Source: Trametopsis cervina
Taxonomy: Eukaryota; Basidiomycota; Agaricomycetes; Polyporales; Irpicaceae
Length of the DNA stretch: 64,000 nucleotides
NCBI GenBank assembly: GCA_022385755.1
Contig: MU278349.1
Span: 744,001 to 808,000, forward strand
Direction of reading: 5' to 3'
Below, piece after piece: positions 56,365 through 64,000 of this stretch. Made by a program: the position numbers and the translations under genes. Position 1 is the stretch's first letter. Every line of letters starts with the position of its first letter. The notes under the pieces were generated by a model. That model saw only the letters and a program-made list of their open reading frames with translations, had not been told where the DNA came from and searched no databases.

Positions 56365-57136
56365 ATGTCTCTTACTCGTGCGCAGTTTGAGTCCGCCTGC
56401 AAAGCTTACATCGAAAAATACTCTGCTCGCCATGAACACGGCACGGACGAAGCTTTACTGAAGCGCTATCCCACCGGATGGTCATGGATTGAGCATACCG
56501 TGCGCTCTGCCTTTCTTCGTCTTGAACAGTCTCTCAGCTTGGTCTCAGTCGGTTGCTGGTCTGGGCTATCTATCTCGAAAGGTGTCTATTCTGTCACGAA
56601 TACAAGGGTTTCTAGGAGAAGATCAGGAAGGCCTTGAAGCGGAGAACGTAGACCAGTTGGAAGAGGACAGCGCTGAAGCATCTCAATCGACGGAGGCACT
56701 GACGTGCCACCAACATGTCGTCTACTCTCCGTCTTTCCAGGTCCCTGCACTCTATTTTTCCGTCCACCAGAGCAGTGCGTTGACTTGACCAACATATGCT
56801 ATCTCTGGTGTTGATCGGCTGTCCATAGGCGGGGCGCCTCTGTCGCTTGAAGAGCTCACCGCGTGTTCTCTGTTGCGGCTAAACACGCTCCCAAGTACTC
56901 AGGCGACAACCTATGCTCTCCAGGGTCCCGACGCTGCATTCACCCTACTCTCTCAAGGCGATCATCCTACACTTGGGACCCCTTGTTGGTATCTACATCC
57001 ATGCCATACCGGTGAAGTCATAGAGGAGATTCTAGCGGAAGTTCCGTGTGAGGGAAACGCACGGTCTTTGCGGTGGTTAGAGGCATGGTTCATGATGTTG
57101 GGTAACGTTGTAGATTTTGGTGATACTAGACGATAG
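56365..57136 (+). CDS. ATG10: Autophagy E2-like enzyme Atg10
   Basis: This E2-like enzyme conjugates Atg12 to Atg5 during autophagosome formation. The start MSLTRAQFESACKAYIEKYS leads to TGWSWIEHT. The intron at 56500-56548 (49 nt) then joins SVAGLGYLSRKV. The later exon gives TCHQHVVYSPSFQVPALYFS. After an intron the frame continues GAPLSLEELTACSLLRL and LSQGDHPTLGTPCWYLHPCH, where the Cys in HPC is the expected catalytic residue. It ends EAWFMMLGNVVDFGDTRR. The protein is about 220 residues. The family pattern (QGDHP.L..P....HPC.T) separates it from Atg3, whose catalytic site differs. The 187-bp gap to the divergent RPS1 gene is a shared promoter. Confidence 0.88.
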
Positions 57137-57465
57137 TCGAAACCACCGATGAGCGAGAGTCATAGGTAGAGTGTAATAATGTGCATAAACATTCTCATTA
57201 GTTCCGGGTGTGTGTCTCATGACGCCCGCATTCACATGCGCAAGTTCCGCCTCTGCACGGCCCCGGCAAGGGTATATATAAAGAATGCTCTGGTGTAACA
57301 AGCCATTTGCTTACCTTTGAGCTTACCTCTGAGTCTCGTAATAACCTTGCGTTTCTCGTGCCACTCTGCAACTGGCGTACGGCATAATTTTGCAGGATTG
57401 ATCATCTCATTAGTCGTACGATCGTTTGGTCCGTCAACAACGCCTTAGCGCGAGTATAAAACATC
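57137..57465. promoter_or_regulatory. ERG10 upstream region
   Basis: These 329 bases separate ATG10 from ERG10 on the same strand. A tataaaa-like run (57455-57460) ends only 5 bases before the ATG, too near to act as a TATA box for that start. Confidence 0.4.
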
Positions 57466-58984
<1,519 letters not shown>

Positions 58985-59568
58985 TCTCGCTACATACTAG
59001 GGCTCTCACTATCATTGTAATCTTTAATCATCCATCCGTTTATGCGCAATCATCAGTACTTCTACCAGGGCCGTCGGCACAGTGCATAGTGCAGATCCCT
59101 TATCCCACACGCGTGTCATGCACAGGGAACTCGAGCGGAACTCACTCGACTGCGGTATGATATGACCAGGGACAGTGTATGGTATGAGTTCACCCGAGCG
59201 ATTCTCAACGCTCGCTATAGGGGGTTTGTTATTTCCACGGTGTTATCGTTAGCTGTGTTCTGATTGAGCGCAATATAGTCTCCGGTAGGAGTGTCCGTCG
59301 GCGCGCCGCTGCCGCTCCGGCCTCATGCTCGGACTCCATTGGCCTCGTCGCTTCGTCTAACTCTTATCGCGGTGACTTGCAAGGCCTTCTGCACAATGTT
59401 CTGCAGACCATGGGAACACGGTATATCCGCACATGCAATAGAGGAAGATGTTCCCACTTGGCTTATATAAAGATGTGCGTACTCTAATTGAATGGTTCTG
59501 TGGAATCCTTCAGGTGTGCTTCCTTCCTTCCCGCATATCGCTCGTCTCCGAGAAACTGGTAGCCTGCG
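58985..59568. promoter_or_regulatory. ERG10 3' flank and MFS promoter region
   Basis: These 584 bases lie between ERG10 and the first permease of the tandem pair. I see no coding segment. Open frames on both strands lack any family pattern. Confidence 0.4.
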
Positions 59569-62028
59569 ATGATTCACTCAGACGAGAAAAAGACCGTTCC
59601 TTCGTCTCCGGTAGTAGACGAGAAGGCTGTAGAGTCTGACACGGTCTCGGTAGTCGATACGCTCCAGGGAGATGAAGCTCTACACCTCGTCGGCCGTGAA
59701 CGCACTGCAGAGTTCAGCGAGGAGTACAACAAGAAGCTGCGCCGAAAGCTGGTACGTGAATCCGGCCTCGCTGTCGACATACGCTGATATTCGAATAGGA
59801 CTTGATCATCCCGCCACTATGCGCGGCAGTGTACTTCACCCAGTTCTTGTACGCGTCACTTCTATCCAACACTAGAGACATCACTGACAACTGCGGTGTA
59901 GGGACAAGACCTCTTTGAACTATGCTAGGTTTGTATTGCGCGCTTTACGTGGTGCGACTTAAGGCTCTGAACCCTTGTTTTCTAGTATCATGGGCTTGCC
60001 AATAAAGGGACAGGTAAACACACTGGTCCCTCGAACATCCCTCTCACTGTTTCCGCTAACCAATGTTATCAGCACTACAACTTGATCTCGCTCGCGTTCT
60101 ACGTCGGTACGTACGGTGTCTATTCCCAGCTGCCTTTCCCTAATCAGATCACCATCTGTAGGGTTTCTTGTATGGGAGTTCCCCACTGTCTATATAGCAC
60201 AGAAGCTGCCCCTCGCCAAATACCTTGGTGGGTCCGGGTTAGCTCAGTTTTGTAGGGGTATTAATTTCTTTGCTTCAGGCGCCAACATTATTGTATGGGG
60301 TGCTATTCTAATGCTGCACGCCTCGACTACCTCCTTCGCCGGATTCTTTGTTCTACGATTCTTGCTTGGTGCGTCTATCTGAGCCGTATATCGACGCACC
60401 TGCGTATGAACTGAAATGTGTAGGCATGTGCGAATGCTGCGTTGCACCTATACTCATCCTCATCGTCTCGATGTTCTACAAGAAGGACGAACAGGTGAGC
60501 ATACCTTCATGCGCCTAAGCCTCAGAGCTAACGAATGGATTAGGCTACCAGGATTGCGTACTTCTACGTTATGGTGAGCATGGTTTGATCTTGAGGCGGA
60601 TAATGACTCTAATCTTGTCATGTCTACAGAATGGTATGATGAGCGTATATGCTAAAGTACGACGGAGCTCAAGGGTTTCTAGGTTTGACGCAGGTTTTCG
60701 GTGGTTTCGTGGCCTACGGTATCTCGTTCTACGACGGCCACGTTATCGCACCCTACAAGATCATATATGTCCTGCTCGGTGGACTGGCGATCTTGGTTGG
60801 CCTTTGCGTGCTGCTATGGATGCCCGATTCTCCCGTGCACGCGCGTGTTCTTACACAAGAAGAGCGTATCGCAGCGCTCGAGCGGGTCCGAGATGATCAA
60901 GGAGGCACTGCAAATAAGAAGTGGAAGAAAGATCAAATCATCGAGGCCCTAACCGACATCCGTTCCTGGCTTATCGTCCTGTCGACTTTGCTAAGTTTGT
61001 GGCGTTCCATGTCCGGCTGAAGTCTAGATTGCTGATATCCCATTTCCATTAGCGAGTGTGCCAAATGGTGGCCTCAGTAACTGTGAGTGGCCCTTCTGCC
61101 GAAATTCAATATCCCACTGATAGCGCGCCGTTTCCAGTCAGTAACTTGATCATCAAGGGCTTCGGATACACGTACGCTTATCCTTCGCTATACGCATGAG
61201 TCGATAAACTCACGTTGCGAAGTTCGCGGCAGACTCTGATTCTATCCACCCCTGGAGGTGTGGTGGCGTCCGTAATGACCTTATTCTGCGGTTGGTACTC
61301 AGACAGACGGTACGTACGGCGCGGTTCACGTGCACCTGTGTAAGATTAAGCTCTTTCCAGGAATTCTCGAATGGTTCCGATTGTGTTCGCCCTGGTTCCG
61401 ACTATAATCGGCGCGGGATTGTTGGTCGGGTTGAACAGCAGCGGCAACAAGGGCGTCCTCCTGTTCGGTAATCAAGCTTTCTGCCAAGCAATGACGATAG
61501 CTAATCGCTTCTTTCCTAGCCGTGTACCTGGTCGGCACTTTCGGCAGTGCTCTCTCAACGATTTACGCGTACAACGCTAGCAACACCAGTGGTCACACCA
61601 AGAAGGTAGAATCATCTTGCCCATATCGGGAACGTTGCGCTCATCATTAATTCCAGAACACTATCAACGCCATGACTCTCGTGTCGTTCGCCCTAGGCAA
61701 TATCATGGGCACAGAAATATTTCAACCGAAGGACGCGCCTGGCTACATCCCGGGCAAGATAGCGATACTCGTTCTCCTCTCTGTGCAACTCGTTATCTGC
61801 TATCTGTTAAGATGGATCAATTACCGATTGAATCTCGCCAAACAGGCTAAGCTCGCGGATGAGAAAGCCCGGCGCGGATGGACCGACGAAGATGTCCGTA
61901 AGGAACGGGAGAAACACGCGTTCATGGACTTGACGGATAAACAGTGAGTTGCTCGATCTCAATTTGCTACGAAGTAATGCTTAAGACATATCCTCCACAG
62001 GAACATGTTCTTTATCTACACTATGTAG
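59569..62028 (+). CDS. MFS transporter, tandem copy A
   Basis: This is a 12-helix permease of the anion:cation symporter (allantoate permease-like) family. The cytosolic N-terminus ends DEALHLVGRERTAEFSEEYN and RRKL. Exons then give LIIPPLCAAVYFTQFL (helix 1), IMGLPIKGQHYNLISLAFYV, FLVWEFPTVYIAQKLPLAKY and NIIVWGAILMLHASTTSFAG. They continue with CCVAPILILIVSMFYKKDEQ and GGFVAYGISF. The half-way loop reads WMPDSPVHARVLTQEERIAA. The second half gives SVPNGGLSNF, SNLIIKGFGYTSRQTLILST and DAPGYIPGKIAILVLLSVQL. The last exon encodes NMFFIYTM after the intron that starts at 61943. About 12 introns of 50-60 nt interrupt it. The substrate is unknown. It is followed 312 bp later by a close paralogue in the same direction. 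Confidence 0.85.
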
Positions 62029-62339
62029 TTACCTAGTGCCTATTAGACGCGGCCATTAGGTTCCCGAGCACCTAGCCAGCATATGTACGACATTCACTAT
62101 GATAACTTGCCGTAACATCAGCTGTTGTGGCCTGTGGGCGTGCCGAAGAAGACATCCTGTATCAGGCGTCCAGTGTGTTGTGATTATCCGTGTGAGCCAC
62201 CTATCATGTTATCATACTGGTCCCATGTACAGGTCTTGTGACGGAAGCATATTTCTGGCATTTAAACGAAGCGAGTTCTCATTGTTACGCTGGAGTCTCT
62301 GCGACGCCTGCACCATCCTCTCCTTCCAGATAGTGCACC
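62029..62339. promoter_or_regulatory. Interval between tandem MFS genes
   Basis: These 311 bases separate the two tandem permease genes. They should contain the 3' UTR of copy A and the promoter of copy B. I see nothing else. Confidence 0.4.
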
Positions 62340-64000
62340 ATGGACTCGCCCGCCGCAGAATACACGTCCGAGAAAAGCAAGAGTGCTTTGGACATCCACA
62401 TCTCGGACGTTCTCGACACTGCTCCGGGTCAGGACAGGGATGAAGCGCTCCAGCTCGTTGGACTTGAGCGGAGTGGTGTTTACACCGAAGAACAGTTCGA
62501 GCGAGTGAGGAAGAAGCTGGTAAGTGCCTCTGTCCTCGACGTACAAGTTCTTCTCGTTGACGGATCCGGTTACACAGGACTGGGTCATTCTTCCTCTATG
62601 TATGGCCGTGTATGGCTCTCAATACTTGTAAGTCAGCGCTGTTATATCTCGGAGTGGTGTACGATCTCGCCTGCTCACTCGTTTATCGTTGTAGGGACAA
62701 GAATGTTCTCAACTACGCGAGGTGAGTTATTATTCATTGCTACCTGTCCCTTTCGGACGTTAACACAGTCATTTAGTATTATGGGGTTGCCTATCACCGG
62801 CCAAGTAAGGAATCCCTTCGGTGGTATCCCCTTATGATGTGCTAATATGTCGTTCATTGTAGCACTACAATCTCTCGTCTCTTGCGTTCTATCTCGGTGA
62901 GTCATGAATAGCTCCGTGATGTTCGGCAATACTCACGCTCGACCTACTAGGCTTCTTGATATGGGTATTCCCGACTACCTATATCTCCCAGAGGCTGCGT
63001 CTGGGCAAATACCTTGGGGCCAATATCGTTGTGTGGGGCATTGTTATGATGCTCCACTCAGTGCCACAGACGTTTGGACCGTTCTTCACCCTTCGGTTGA
63101 TCTTGGGTGAGTCTGGCACGCGAGTCATTGTGCTTCGCGTCTTACCATTCATACAGGAATGCTGGAGAGCTGTGTGGCTCCGATATTGATTCTGATCATC
63201 TCCATGTTCTACCGGAAGAACGAGCAGGTACGCATACGTCTTACTACATGAGCGGCTGTTCATATGCTTAACGATGCTTTATCATAGGGTAAACGTATCT
63301 CATGGTTCTACACGATGGTAAGTCACCTACGACGTAAACCAGTATGTACTAATGATGGTCTCATTGCATTCTAGAACGGTTTTGCCGGCATCTTCGGGAG
63401 CTTCGTCGCCTACGTAAGTTTCAAACTTTATGTAATCTTATCTGCGTACTAAGACTAGATATCAGGGCATTTCATTCGACACGAGTGCGACGGTCATTCC
63501 CTACAAGATCATGTACCTGTTGACCGGCGCCATGGCCATCGTGGTCGGGATCGCTGTTCTCCTTTGGATGCCGGACTCGCCCGTTCATGCGGCATTCCTC
63601 ACTCCGGAGGAGCGTATCATCGCGATTGAGCGTGTCAGAGATGACCAAGGTGGTACCGAGAACAAGACGTTCAAGAAGGCCCAGGTATACGAGGCTCTCG
63701 GCGACATTCGTACATGGTTCATCGTCGTGATGACCATCATGAGTACGTTCTCTTCTGTATGATGTCTCATCGTCGCTATAGCTTGTTTTCACAGCTTCGA
63801 TACCGAACGGCGGCTTGGGAAGCTGTAAGTACTATCGTTGCTTTGGCGGGTTTGGTAACCTCTGACGGCGTTATCAGTTGGAAACTTTATCATTAAGAGT
63901 TTCGGATATACGTGAGCTACATCGCAGTTCTAGGTCTATCGCCTGTTTTCTCATTTCGATCTTACCCTACAGTTCCCGTCAAACGTTGATCCTGTCCTCA
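62340..64000 (+). CDS. MFS transporter, tandem copy B (3' partial)
   Basis: This is a paralogue of the permease just upstream and is cut by the right window edge. The N-terminus (MDSPAAEYTSEKSKS) leads to DEALQLVGLERSGVYTEEQF and RKKL, matching copy A in pattern. Exons then give IMGLPITGQ, HYNLSSLAFYL, FLIWVFPTTYISQRLRLGKY, NIVVWGIVMMLHSVPQTFGP and SCVAPILILIISMFYRKNEQ. They continue with NGFAGIFGSFVAYGISF and LLTGAMAIVVGIAVLLWMPD. The loop is SPVHAAFLTPEERIIAIERV and DDQGGTENKTFKKAQVYEAL. The last visible exons encode SIPNGGLGS and NFIIKSFGYT. Exon boundaries lie at the same places as in copy A, which supports tandem duplication. The last about 140 residues are outside the window. Confidence 0.85.

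Noticed and set aside
57455..57460. TATA box of ERG10
   Set aside because: It is only a few bases upstream of the first ATG, too close to direct that start. It could only serve transcripts starting inside exon 1, for which there is no direct evidence.

Overview
The window is nuclear DNA of a filamentous basidiomycete, most likely an agaricomycete. Genes are densely packed on both strands. They are cut by many introns of about 50-60 nt with GT(RNGT)...YAG ends. Several predicted proteins belong to families I know mainly from mushroom-forming fungi, such as DUF6535 membrane proteins and long low-complexity regulators. I can support 27 protein-coding genes. The first and the last run off the window. 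I see no rRNA, tRNA, CRISPR array or intact transposon.

Layout. 1-2.5 kb: 3' part of a low-complexity CUE-domain protein. 2.8-4.6 kb (-): the meiotic RING/coiled-coil ligase HEI10, split into about 14 exons, some tiny. 4.9-10.7 kb (-): a large Kar9-like/GAS2-domain microtubule linker with an expanded QER coiled coil. 11.2-13.2 kb (-): the polarity scaffold BEM1. 14.1-17.0 kb (+): NOT3/5 of CCR4-NOT. 17.2-18.0 kb (-): mitochondrial ribosomal bL12m. 18.5-20.6 kb (-): an MFS anion permease. 21.4-24.9 kb (-): a DUF6535 protein lying between two diverged direct repeats. 25.8-26.6 kb (-): the COMPASS subunit Shg1. 27.0-28.2 kb (+): uroporphyrinogen decarboxylase. 28.9-31.1 kb (-): CDC14 phosphatase, divergent from the MBF-type factor Mbp1 at 32.0-34.5 kb (+).

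After a sparse 1.8 kb stretch come mitochondrial uL24m and cytochrome oxidase subunit VIIc (+). A Dicer-like gene without a helicase (38.4-41.9 kb, -) is divergent from an orphan conserved basidiomycete gene (42.0-43.8 kb, +). Then follow a DUF7719-like membrane protein (-), the 40S assembly factor FAF1 with an RGG tail (+), an orphan RS-rich protein (-), a double zinc-ribbon ZNRD2-like protein (-), an EDEM-type mannosidase with a PA domain (+), adenine phosphoribosyltransferase (-), ribosomal protein S1/S3Ae (-), ATG10 (+), acetyl-CoA acetyltransferase ERG10 (+) and a tandem pair of MFS permeases (+), the second cut by the window end.

Most of this is housekeeping: translation, mitochondria, cell cycle, polarity, haem, sterol and purine metabolism, ER quality control and autophagy. 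It is not a dedicated cluster. The best leads are the helicase-less Dicer, the 7-, 18- and 13-nt exons of HEI10, the direct-repeat pair around the DUF6535 gene, two probable GC-AG introns, two start codons in ERG10 that could give mitochondrial and cytosolic forms, and an MCB element in front of the Mbp1-type gene. All gene models are hand-spliced from one strand of DNA, with no transcript support.
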